Part shown: positions 1 through 5,219 of the stretch, piece by piece | How the letters are laid out: each line of letters starts with the position of its first letter | How positions within the stretch are numbered: position 1 is the stretch's first letter | Assembly (NCBI GenBank): GCA_031267175.1 | Contig: JAIRZP010000039.1 | Span: forward strand, 1-5,219 | Direction of reading: 5' to 3' | From: Coriobacteriales bacterium | Lineage (GTDB): Bacteria; Actinomycetota; Coriobacteriia; Coriobacteriales; UBA8131 | Length of the DNA stretch: 5,219 nt | The notes under the pieces: generated by a model | The model's input: only the letters and a program-made list of their open reading frames with translations | The model's database searches: none | Told to the model about the DNA's origin: nothing | Program-made: the position numbers and the translations under genes

Positions 1-364
1 GGTCTGGGAGGCAGCCCTGTATGCCGCTCAGCGCAAAACGGACAGACTCATCGCCCTCATAGACAACAACGAGCTCCAGATAGACGGCAAGCTGGCGGAG
101 ATATGCGATGTGGGCCGGCTTTCGGCCAAGTTCGAGCAGTTTGGCTGGTGGACGCGCGACGTTCAGGGCCACGACATCGCTGCCCTTCTCGAGGCGGTTC
201 ATGAGGCATACACCTGTTCCTTTGCGGGGCCACGGGTCATCGTTGCCCATACCGTCAAGGGCAAGGGAGTCAGTTTCATGGAGAACTCCTGCGCCTGGCA
301 CGGCAAGGCGGCCAACGCGGAGCAATGCCAGACCGCTCTGGAAGAGTTGGGGGTGGAGCAATGA
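1..364 (+). CDS. Transketolase N-terminal subunit, 5'-truncated by window edge
   Basis: This is the C-terminal 120 residues of the TPP/Mg-binding half of a split transketolase; the frame opens at base 2 and the start lies off the left edge. Visible signatures are VWEAAL (visible residues 1-6), IDNNELQIDG (20-29), FGWWTRDVQGHD (about 46-57), HTVKGKGVSFME (near residue 90), and a downstream WHGKA. The Asn pair in DNN is where the GDG-(about 30 residues)-N thiamine diphosphate motif should end; the GDG itself is off the window. By family knowledge it works in the cytoplasm with the C-terminal subunit, moving two-carbon ketol units between sugar phosphates in the non-oxidative pentose phosphate pathway. 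The stop overlaps the next start as ATGA, so the two subunits are probably translationally coupled. A specialised transketolase, such as one acting on apulose 4-phosphate, cannot be excluded from this fragment. Confidence 0.95.
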   Translation, partial: VWEAALYAAQRKTDRLIALIDNNELQIDGKLAEICDVGRLSAKFEQFGWWTRDVQGHDIAALLEAVHEAYTCSFAGPRVIVAHTVKGKGVSFMENSCAWHGKAANAEQCQTALEELGVEQ

Positions 365-1371
365 GCAAGGGAGAACAGACTGCCCGCGCGGCAGGGAGTG
401 GATCGGAGACTGCCCCGCGCATACCATCGGACACGCCCAGGAAGGCCACGCGCCAGGCCTATGGCGAGACCCTGAGAGAGCTGGTGCAGGAGGGCTTTGA
501 CCTGGTTGCCGTGGACGCCGACCTCTCCGCCTCCACGACGACCGCGAAGTTTGGCGAGGCCTACCCGGAACGCTTCTTTAACGTTGGCATAGCCGAGCAG
601 AACATGGTAGGCGTTGCCAGTGGCCTCTCGCTTACCGGCAAGACGGCCTTTACGGGCTCCTTTGCCATCTTTGGCACCGGTAGGGCCTACGACCAGATCC
701 GCAATACGGCCTGTTATTCCAATCTCAACGTGGTCATTGCCCCCACGCACGCGGGTATCAGCGTGGGCGCGGACGGCGGCTCGCACCAGATGCTTGAGGA
801 TATTGCCCTCATGCGGGTACTGCCGCGTATGCGCGTGCTGGTGCCGGCGGACTACCTCAGTGCAAAGGCAGCCCTGCGTATTGCCGCCGAGACGGGCGGC
901 CCGTTCTATGTGCGTCTGGGCAGGGCACCGGTGGCTCAGATCTATGAGCGGACAGACGGCTTTGCCGTGGGCCGTGCGCGGGTGCTCCGCGAAGGCAGTG
1001 ATGTCAGCCTCATCGCCTGTGGAACAGAAGTCGAACAGGCCCTCGCTGCCGCCGATCTGCTTGCAGAGTCCGGAGTGTCCGCCGAGGTCATTGACGCATT
1101 CTGCCTCAAGCCTCTGGACGAGGAGACCCTTCGCAGGAGTATCGCCAAAACAGGCGCTGCGGTGAGTTGTGAGGAGCATTCGGTCATCGGGGGGCTCGGA
1201 GCCGCTCTGGCCACACTCCTGGCAGAGCATCCCGGCATACTGAAGAAGCCGCTGCGCAGGGTAGGTGTTCAGGACAGTTTTGGTGTGTCCGGTCAAATTG
1301 ACGAACTGTTTGCAAAATATGGTCTCGATGCGAGATACATTCATGATTGTGTGGTAGAATGTCTCTCGTGA
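361..1371 (+). CDS. Transketolase C-terminal subunit
   Basis: This 336-residue protein is the pyrimidine-binding plus C-terminal half of the split transketolase. The pyrimidine domain spans about 30-195 and carries GIAEQNM (76-82); Glu79 is the residue expected to protonate the TPP aminopyrimidine. THAGISVGADGGSHQ (129-143) supplies the expected active-site His region. The C-terminal domain (about 205-330) contains EEHSVIGGLG (271-280) and DSFGVSGQIDELF (305-317). The start at 361 is chosen because it overlaps the upstream stop as ATGA and follows a G-rich stretch (349-358); an upstream ATG at 325 in the same frame would add 12 unlikely residues inside the partner gene. Residues 1-30 are a polar Ser/Thr/Ala/Arg-rich lead not needed for the fold. 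Partner: the N-terminal subunit immediately upstream. Family confidence is high; the exact sugar substrate is inferred. Confidence 0.96.
   Translation: MSKGEQTARAAGSGSETAPRIPSDTPRKATRQAYGETLRELVQEGFDLVAVDADLSASTTTAKFGEAYPERFFNVGIAEQNMVGVASGLSLTGKTAFTGSFAIFGTGRAYDQIRNTACYSNLNVVIAPTHAGISVGADGGSHQMLEDIALMRVLPRMRVLVPADYLSAKAALRIAAETGGPFYVRLGRAPVAQIYERTDGFAVGRARVLREGSDVSLIACGTEVEQALAAADLLAESGVSAEVIDAFCLKPLDEETLRRSIAKTGAAVSCEEHSVIGGLGAALATLLAEHPGILKKPLRRVGVQDSFGVSGQIDELFAKYGLDARYIHDCVVECLS
1318..1332 (+). repeat. 15-base direct repeat, copy 1 (end of transketolase gene)
   Basis: TATGGTCTCGATGCG occurs here and again, exactly, at 2543-2557. In both places it is read in the same codon phase as Tyr-Gly-Leu-Asp-Ala. 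Here it encodes the YGLDA near the C-terminus of the transketolase subunit, where a YGLD-like segment is normal for the family. The identity is directly visible; a function is not. Confidence 0.5.
1352..1360 (+). promoter_or_regulatory. Possible extended -10 promoter ahead of ftsE
   Basis: TGGTAGAAT matches an extended -10 element (TGn plus TAGAAT, five of six to TATAAT) inside the last codons of the transketolase C-subunit gene. No good -35 is seen 16-18 bases upstream, which is tolerable for extended -10 promoters. A start near 1367 would leave a leader of about 50 bases before the ftsE GTG. It could give ftsEX its own transcription, but a coding-sequence coincidence is quite possible. Confidence 0.3.
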
Positions 1372-1408
1372 TTTCGCGACTCCAGCTGTAAACACGATTA
1401 AAACGAAC

Positions 1409-1412
1409 GGAG
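1409..1412 (+). promoter_or_regulatory. Shine-Dalgarno for the upstream GTG start of ftsE
   Basis: GGAG sits five bases before the GTG at 1418, good spacing. The nearby ATG at 1413 is excluded because its frame reads ATG AAG TGA and stops at once. This site supports the long form of FtsE, although a second GTG with its own purine-rich site lies further in at 1817. Confidence 0.6.
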
Positions 1413-1417
1413 ATGAA

Positions 1418-2560
1418 GTGACTGATCAACTCACGCCAGACGGTTCAGCGTCTGAGCAAATTTTGTCGTCGCAGCCCGCCCCTGGCCTTTCCAACCCCGT
1501 AGACCCTGCTACGGCAGAGGCTACGGAAGCAGCGCAGAGCGCACAGCAGGCTGTGCTTGACAGTATCTTCAATAAACAGGGCAGCGGTGTGCAGTTTGGC
1601 TCCCTGTCTGTTGCAGAGTCTCAGGGAGCAGCTCCCGCTCCCGCTCAGACAGGGGCTATTCCGCTCCCTACCGTGGGGGCATCCGGCTCTCTCACGAGGA
1701 CAGGCGCTGCAAACACGGGGCAGCTCGGTTCCCTGCAGCCGGGGGGCACGGGCGGTTTTACCCAGGTCGCGGCGTCGCCTACCGGGAGCATCCCCTTTCT
1801 GGCTGACGAGGACGATGTGCCCGGCCAGACCGAGAAACCCAGCCTCCCCGTGGTCAACGCCCGGCCGATAATCCTCTTCGACCGCGTGAGCAAGGTCTAT
1901 CCGGCCCAACCCAACAAACCCGCCCTCAACAACATCTCCATGACCATATCCTCGGGCGAGTTCGTCTTTCTCGTAGGGCATTCCGGCTCGGGCAAGTCCA
2001 CCTTTATCCGCCTCATCAACCATGAGTTCACGACGTCTTCGGGCCGTTTGATGGTAGCGGGGGAGGACCTCTCCACGATAAAACGGTGGCGCATCCCATA
2101 TCTTCGCCGCAACATCGGCTGTGTGTTCCAGGACTTCAAGCTCCTGCCTAACAAATCGGCCTTTCAGAATGTGGCCTTTGCGCTCGAAGTCATCGGCAAG
2201 TCCAAGCACATCATCCGCACGCAGGTGCCCGAGGTGCTGCGCCTCGTGGGACTGGAGGATAAGACCAACAAGTATCCCGACCAGCTCAGCGGCGGTGAGC
2301 AGCAACGCGTCTCCATTGCGCGCGCCATCGTCAATCGTCCTCCCATGCTGATTTGCGATGAGCCCACCGGGAACCTTGATCCTCAGACCTCGCTCGGAAT
2401 CATGCGGCTCCTCGACCGCATCAACAGGACCGGCACGACCATTCTCGTGGCCACGCACGATCGCGAGATGGTGGATTCCATGCGAAAGAGGGTCATAGCA
2501 CTGGAAAACGGCTTCCTCGTCCGCGACGAGGATAAGGGGGTGTATGGTCTCGATGCGTAG
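1418..2560 (+). CDS. ftsE: Cell division ATP-binding protein FtsE with long N-terminal extension
   Basis: This is the cytoplasmic ABC ATPase of the FtsEX divisome complex; ATP cycling in FtsE drives FtsX, which in turn activates peptidoglycan hydrolases. The predicted length is 380 residues, against roughly 220-230 for a usual FtsE. The ABC domain spans about 150-375: aromatic A-loop Tyr161, Walker A GHSGSGKST (187-195), Q-loop Gln238 in VFQDFKLLPN, signature LSGGEQ (290-295), Walker B MLICDEP (310-316) with catalytic Glu315, D-loop NLD (319-321) and switch His347 in ATHD. All key residues are present. Residues 1-149 are low-complexity and rich in Ala, Gly, Ser, Thr, Pro and Gln, with one likely helix around 31-52. 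The GTG start at 1418 has GGAG five bases upstream; a second in-frame GTG at 1817 would give 247 residues. The 3' end overlaps ftsX. The core identity is firm, the start less so. The gene lies 46 bases after the transketolase stop. Confidence 0.95.
   Translation: MTDQLTPDGSASEQILSSQPAPGLSNPVDPATAEATEAAQSAQQAVLDSIFNKQGSGVQFGSLSVAESQGAAPAPAQTGAIPLPTVGASGSLTRTGAANTGQLGSLQPGGTGGFTQVAASPTGSIPFLADEDDVPGQTEKPSLPVVNARPIILFDRVSKVYPAQPNKPALNNISMTISSGEFVFLVGHSGSGKSTFIRLINHEFTTSSGRLMVAGEDLSTIKRWRIPYLRRNIGCVFQDFKLLPNKSAFQNVAFALEVIGKSKHIIRTQVPEVLRLVGLEDKTNKYPDQLSGGEQQRVSIARAIVNRPPMLICDEPTGNLDPQTSLGIMRLLDRINRTGTTILVATHDREMVDSMRKRVIALENGFLVRDEDKGVYGLDA
1602..1654 (+). repeat. Nested inverted repeat inside the ftsE extension
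   Basis: CCCTGTCTG (1602-1610) is the exact reverse complement of CAGACAGGG (1646-1654). Within the 35-base interval lies a second dyad, GGGAG-CAG-CTCCC (1624-1636), followed by a short GCTCCC tandem (about 1631-1646). The mRNA could fold into a stem with an internal hairpin. No T-run follows, so it is not a terminator. One 9-base inverted repeat at this spacing is expected by chance in a window this size, so significance is doubtful. Confidence 0.35.
1808..1819 (+). promoter_or_regulatory. ftsE: Possible internal ribosome-binding site and GTG start in ftsE
   Basis: GAGG (1808-1811) lies five bases before an in-frame GTG at 1817. Initiation here would yield a 247-residue FtsE beginning about 17 residues before the ABC fold, close to family length. 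The same bases encode Asp-Glu-Asp-Asp-Val in the long reading, and acidic codons readily imitate a Shine-Dalgarno sequence, so this may be incidental. Confidence 0.3.
2534..2542 (+). promoter_or_regulatory. ftsX: Shine-Dalgarno for ftsX, within ftsE
   Basis: AAGGGGGTG differs at one position from the AAGGAGGTG consensus and lies in the last codons of ftsE. Counted from its last run-G at 2540 it is 3 bases from the ATG at 2544 and 12 from the ATG at 2553; both starts are in the same frame and neither spacing is ideal. It supports translational coupling of ftsX to ftsE. Confidence 0.6.
2543..2557 (+). repeat. 15-base direct repeat, copy 2 (ftsE end / ftsX start)
   Basis: This is an exact copy of 1318-1332. 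Here it encodes the last five residues of FtsE (YGLDA, then the TAG stop) and, in another frame, carries both candidate ftsX start codons. The final 15 bases of ftsE coding therefore match the end region of the transketolase gene 1.2 kb upstream. Confidence 0.5.
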
Positions 2561-3458
2561 CCTTATCTACTTCATCAAAGAAGCACTGTCCAATTCCAAA
2601 AAGAACTTCGGCACGACCTTTGGCGCGGTCGTTACCATCTTTCTGTCGCTTCTGGTCATCGGCGTGTTCATGGTTACCAGCATGGTCATAGAGAAGGTCG
2701 TGCAGAGTATCGAGAGCCAGGTATCCATCTCCATCTTCCTCAGCGATGAGGCGAGCGAGGGCAACGTTAGCTCTCTCACCAACTACATCAAGTCCATGCC
2801 CGAGGTTGCGACGGTGATCTACGTCGATAAGGAGCAGGCGCTGGAGAACTTCAAAGAGATGGTCAGCTCCGGCATTGCCGAGCAGCTCGACGGCAACCCC
2901 TTACCAGCCTCTCTGGAGGTAGAGCTGAGTGACCCCGAGCAGGTCCAGAGCGTCGTGGATGCCATCCTGGCCGAGCCGGTGTATGCGCAGGTCTGTGACA
3001 ACCCCGAGGATCCCACCGACTCTATCCGCTATGGACAGCAGATAGTCAACCAGCTCTTTGCCGTTACGGACATCATCCGAATCGTCTGCATCGTACTTGT
3101 GGTCATGCTGGTATTTGTAGCCCTCGTGTTCATCAATAACACCATCCGTCTGGCCATCCTCGCACGCCGCAAGGAGATAGCCATCATGCGGCTTGTGGGT
3201 GCCTCAAACGGCTTTATCCGCGGCCCCTTCCTCATGGAGGGTGCCCTGCAGGCACTCATAGGCGCAGGCCTGGCCGCCTTCTGTATCCATCTGATGGCCT
3301 CGCAGTTCCTACCGCAGCTGAGCCAGTTGCTCTCCTGGCTCCCTATTGATTATGCCAGCATGCAGCTCTGGCAGGTCTACCTGCTCCTGCTGGGCGTAGG
3401 CCTTGTCATCGGCCTCTTTGGCTCCGCCTGGGCCATGCGGCGCTATCTCAAGGTGTAG
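2544..3458 (+). CDS. ftsX: Cell division protein FtsX
   Basis: This 304-residue protein is the membrane partner of FtsE, carrying the ATPase signal across the membrane to cell-wall hydrolases at the septum. It has the standard layout. A short cytoplasmic lead is followed by TM1 (about 26-50) and an extracellular domain (about 51-170) with the family-typical SISIFLSDEA, VIYVDKEQALENF and NPLPASLEV stretches. TM2 (about 176-198), TM3 (about 230-254) and TM4 (about 275-297) follow, with a short basic tail RRYLKV. Between TM2 and TM3 lies the conserved FtsX-family loop NTIRLAILARRKEIAIMRLVGA (199-220), expected to contact FtsE. The start is either ATG 2544 (17-base overlap with ftsE) or ATG 2553 (8-base overlap, three residues shorter); the same Shine-Dalgarno would serve both. 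Length and topology are normal. The gene that follows is on the opposite strand, so no hydrolase gene is cotranscribed immediately after it. Confidence 0.96.
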   Translation: MVSMRSLIYFIKEALSNSKKNFGTTFGAVVTIFLSLLVIGVFMVTSMVIEKVVQSIESQVSISIFLSDEASEGNVSSLTNYIKSMPEVATVIYVDKEQALENFKEMVSSGIAEQLDGNPLPASLEVELSDPEQVQSVVDAILAEPVYAQVCDNPEDPTDSIRYGQQIVNQLFAVTDIIRIVCIVLVVMLVFVALVFINNTIRLAILARRKEIAIMRLVGASNGFIRGPFLMEGALQALIGAGLAAFCIHLMASQFLPQLSQLLSWLPIDYASMQLWQVYLLLLGVGLVIGLFGSAWAMRRYLKV

Positions 3459-3459
3459 G

Positions 3460-3506
3460 GAGGGGAAGCCCGCAGCATAACATGCTCCTGTCAGGCTGCT
3501 CCCTTC
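3460..3506. other. Imperfect dyad between convergent genes
   Basis: The 59-base gap between ftsX and the converging oxidoreductase gene holds an imperfect inverted repeat. GAGGGG (3460-3465) pairs with CCCTTC (3501-3506), with one G-U, and GCAGC (3472-3476) pairs with GCTGC (3495-3499). A competing small hairpin, AGCAT-AAC-ATGCT, spans 3474-3486. A structure here could end transcription from both sides, which suits its position, but no T-tract follows on either strand, so it is not a canonical intrinsic terminator. Confidence 0.3.
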
Positions 3507-3517
3507 TCAAGAAACGG

Positions 3518-5219
3518 TCAGACTGCCTCTGCGAGAAGAGAAATCTCGCAAAGTCCTTCGCGGTACGCAGGAAATCCGCTGATGGGATCAAAGACGCGCG
3601 GGATAAGCTCGTTGACATTGGCTTCCGGCCACCCGTGGTGCATATCCATCATGCCGGGGAACAGCGTGTTGGTAATCGACAGCCTGGCAGTTATACCCTT
3701 TGTATTCGTGGGAGAGGTAATACGGACGTAATCGCCGTCTTTGAGATCGCGTGCGTTGGCATCCGTCGGCCCGAGGAATACGGTTGGTTCTGGCAGATAA
3801 CGCACCAGCCAGGGCAGTGTACGGTCAAGAGAATGACAGAAATAGGGCACGCGTGAGCCGCTTGACAGAATCAAGGGAAATCTCTCTGCCATATCCGGGG
3901 TGGACACGGGACTCTGATACGGTTCTCGGTAAAGGGGCAGCGGTTCAAAGCCGCGCTCCCGCAGGTATTCTGACGCAAACTCCACCTTACCACTGGGAGT
4001 TGAGAAACCTGGCTTGCCATCTTTGCGCAGCAGCCCCAGTTCCCATTTGCGAAACTGGATACCGTTTTTCAGAGGGATGGGCACACCGTCCGGTGAGGCC
4101 AGTCGTAAATCCTCAAGGCTGGGCTGACTGGGGCCTCCGGCTGTCCTGAGCACTTCACGGAGCATCTCGGACTCTGCTTCTTCTCCTCCGTTCCAAAAGG
4201 ACTGCCCGAGTCCCAGAGCGGTGCCGATGTCGGCGCAGATGCGATAGTCACTCCGCGCTTCTCCCTGCGGTTTTACGGCGGCCTCCCGCAGGAAGAGCTT
4301 GCGCCCGACAAGGGAGAGGGGTGCGCTTCGTTCAAGCGGCATGGCGGCAGGAAGCAGCATATCAACGTAGTCATGTGTGGAAGGACGTATGCGAAAATCG
4401 GCTGCTACCACAAATTCCATATCCCTGAATGCCTGCTGATACTCGTGGGTCTGTGGCCACATCATCGTGTTAACGCCCAAAAGCACCGCGGCACGCAGTT
4501 CCCCGGACTGGACGTACTCTGGTAAGTGGTTGATCTGAAAACAACCATCGCGGTCAGCGTCGGCCCAGACAGGAAAATGCCGACGATCAAGACGGAGCCC
4601 GTTAAGATCCGGTAAGAGCTCATGCACCCGCGCAAAGGGAAAGGAGCCGCCCCACATGTCTATCTCCAGCGGCTCATTGACAATAAGGTGGCCACCTTCA
4701 ACATCAAGGCTCCCCGTGAGCGGCACCAGGAGAAACATGGCACGGAAGTTGTCTGTGCCGTTGGTATGATGCGGAAAGGCCGAGGAGGACTTGATGGTGA
4801 TGGGCGCGCCGTTTTCTACGAGAATATCTGCTGCCTGTTGGAGACGCTTAGCTGAAACACCTGTGATGCGTGCGGTGGTTTCCCTGTCATAGTGAGCGGC
4901 AAGCTCTCGATATTCCTCAAATCCGTGGGTCCACCGGGCAACGAACTCCCTGTCATAGGCACCCCGCGAAATAAGCTGATCGGCAAGGAAGAGGGCGATG
5001 GCACCGTCTGTGCCCGGCCTGAGCTGAAGATGCACGTCGGCAAAGTTTTCGGTGGTTGCGGTCACGCGCGGATCGATGACAATGTATTTGATGTTTGAGA
5101 ACTCACGAGTGGTTTTGAGACGGTCATAGGAGAACGCGGCAGACGTACCGGGATTATGGGCCCAGAATATCGCGACCTTGGTATCGTTAATATCCGGTGG
5201 TGGTCCCGGTACGAGTGAG
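3518..5219 (-). CDS. Molybdopterin-dependent oxidoreductase (DMSO reductase superfamily), N-terminus off window
   Basis: This is the C-terminal 566 residues of a bis-MGD molybdenum or tungsten enzyme; the frame stays open to the right edge. Visible in order (visible numbering): IFWAHNPGT (17-25), typical of the MGD-binding fold; YIVIDPR (45-51) and LRPGTDGAIAL (66-76), hallmarks of the superfamily; HHTNGTDNFRA (150-160) and LTGSLDVEGG (167-176); STPSGKVEF (406-414); and a C-terminal dinucleotide-binding domain (about 447-564) with GPTDANARDLKDGD and NELIPRVFDPISGFP. The N-terminal Fe-S site, any Tat signal and the metal-ligand residue are off the window, so location and cofactor ligation cannot be read. 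The STPSGKVEF and C-terminal patterns suggest the thiosulfate/polysulfide reductase or acetylene hydratase-like branches, which include catechol dehydroxylases, but this is an impression. A GTG at 5065 is not the true start: conserved sequence continues upstream of it. Fe-S and membrane-anchor subunits, if any, are not visible downstream, where ftsX converges. Confidence 0.93.
   Translation of the reverse strand, partial: SLVPGPPPDINDTKVAIFWAHNPGTSAAFSYDRLKTTREFSNIKYIVIDPRVTATTENFADVHLQLRPGTDGAIALFLADQLISRGAYDREFVARWTHGFEEYRELAAHYDRETTARITGVSAKRLQQAADILVENGAPITIKSSSAFPHHTNGTDNFRAMFLLVPLTGSLDVEGGHLIVNEPLEIDMWGGSFPFARVHELLPDLNGLRLDRRHFPVWADADRDGCFQINHLPEYVQSGELRAAVLLGVNTMMWPQTHEYQQAFRDMEFVVAADFRIRPSTHDYVDMLLPAAMPLERSAPLSLVGRKLFLREAAVKPQGEARSDYRICADIGTALGLGQSFWNGGEEAESEMLREVLRTAGGPSQPSLEDLRLASPDGVPIPLKNGIQFRKWELGLLRKDGKPGFSTPSGKVEFASEYLRERGFEPLPLYREPYQSPVSTPDMAERFPLILSSGSRVPYFCHSLDRTLPWLVRYLPEPTVFLGPTDANARDLKDGDYVRITSPTNTKGITARLSITNTLFPGMMDMHHGWPEANVNELIPRVFDPISGFPAYREGLCEISLLAEAV

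Noticed and set aside
325..360. ATG at 325 as the start of the transketolase C-subunit
   Set aside because: It would overlap the N-subunit gene by 40 bases and add an arbitrary 12-residue lead; the ATGA overlap at 361 is the natural start.
1298..1303. TTGACG as a -35 box for ftsE
   Set aside because: It encodes the conserved Ile-Asp of the transketolase, and at 16-18 bases downstream there is no -10-like hexamer.
199..1395. Open frame of 398 codons on the minus strand opposite the transketolase genes
   Set aside because: It lies across clearly real genes and its translation shows no recognisable domain; long antisense frames are common in GC-biased genes.
1445..2458. Open frame of 337 codons on the minus strand opposite ftsE
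   Set aside because: Arg/Gly/His-rich translation with no motif, antisense to a conserved ABC ATPase; a codon-bias shadow.
3460..3506. Canonical bidirectional intrinsic terminator
   Set aside because: The stem is broken by internal loops and no T-run follows on either strand, so it is listed only as an imperfect dyad.
3482..4149. Two plus-strand open frames (3482-3856 and 3751-4149) opposite the oxidoreductase
   Set aside because: They are antisense to strongly conserved superfamily motifs and have no recognisable products.
5063..5065. GTG as the start of the oxidoreductase
   Set aside because: It falls inside the conserved IDPRVTAT segment, and family-typical sequence continues upstream to the window edge.

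Overview
The window looks like ordinary chromosomal DNA from a GC-rich anaerobic actinobacterium, probably class Coriobacteriia (Eggerthellales/Coriobacteriales type). The basis is recognition, not a search. The transketolase is split into separate N- and C-subunit genes. The FtsE core (FQDFKLLPNKSA, PYLRRNIGCVFQ) and FtsX are of actinobacterial style. A bis-MGD molybdopterin oxidoreductase lies next door, and such genes are numerous in that class. Genus cannot be assigned from sequence alone.

Layout, left to right. Bases 1-1371 (+) hold the 3' end of the transketolase N-terminal subunit gene (5' end off the window) and the complete C-terminal subunit gene, joined by an ATGA stop/start overlap. 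After a 46-base gap with no visible terminator come ftsE (1418-2560) and ftsX (2544-3458), which overlap each other. FtsX is followed at 59 bases by a gene on the opposite strand. That gene, 3518 to the window end (-), is the C-terminal 566 residues of a molybdopterin-dependent oxidoreductase whose N-terminus is off the right edge. The two transcription units converge at about 3459-3517.

The two transketolase polypeptides together make one TPP enzyme of the non-oxidative pentose phosphate pathway. FtsE (ATPase) and FtsX (four-pass membrane protein) form the divisome complex that normally activates a peptidoglycan hydrolase; no hydrolase gene is in view. The oxidoreductase is a separate respiratory-type or reductive enzyme of unknown substrate.

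I see no new defence, mobile or RNA system. The most notable feature is FtsE: a conventional ABC ATPase preceded by about 150 residues of low-complexity Ala/Gly/Ser/Thr/Pro/Gln-rich sequence, with a second in-frame GTG that has its own Shine-Dalgarno-like sequence and would give a near-normal-length protein. No tRNA, rRNA, CRISPR array, insertion sequence or attachment site was seen, and no stretch over 300 bases lacks a gene.
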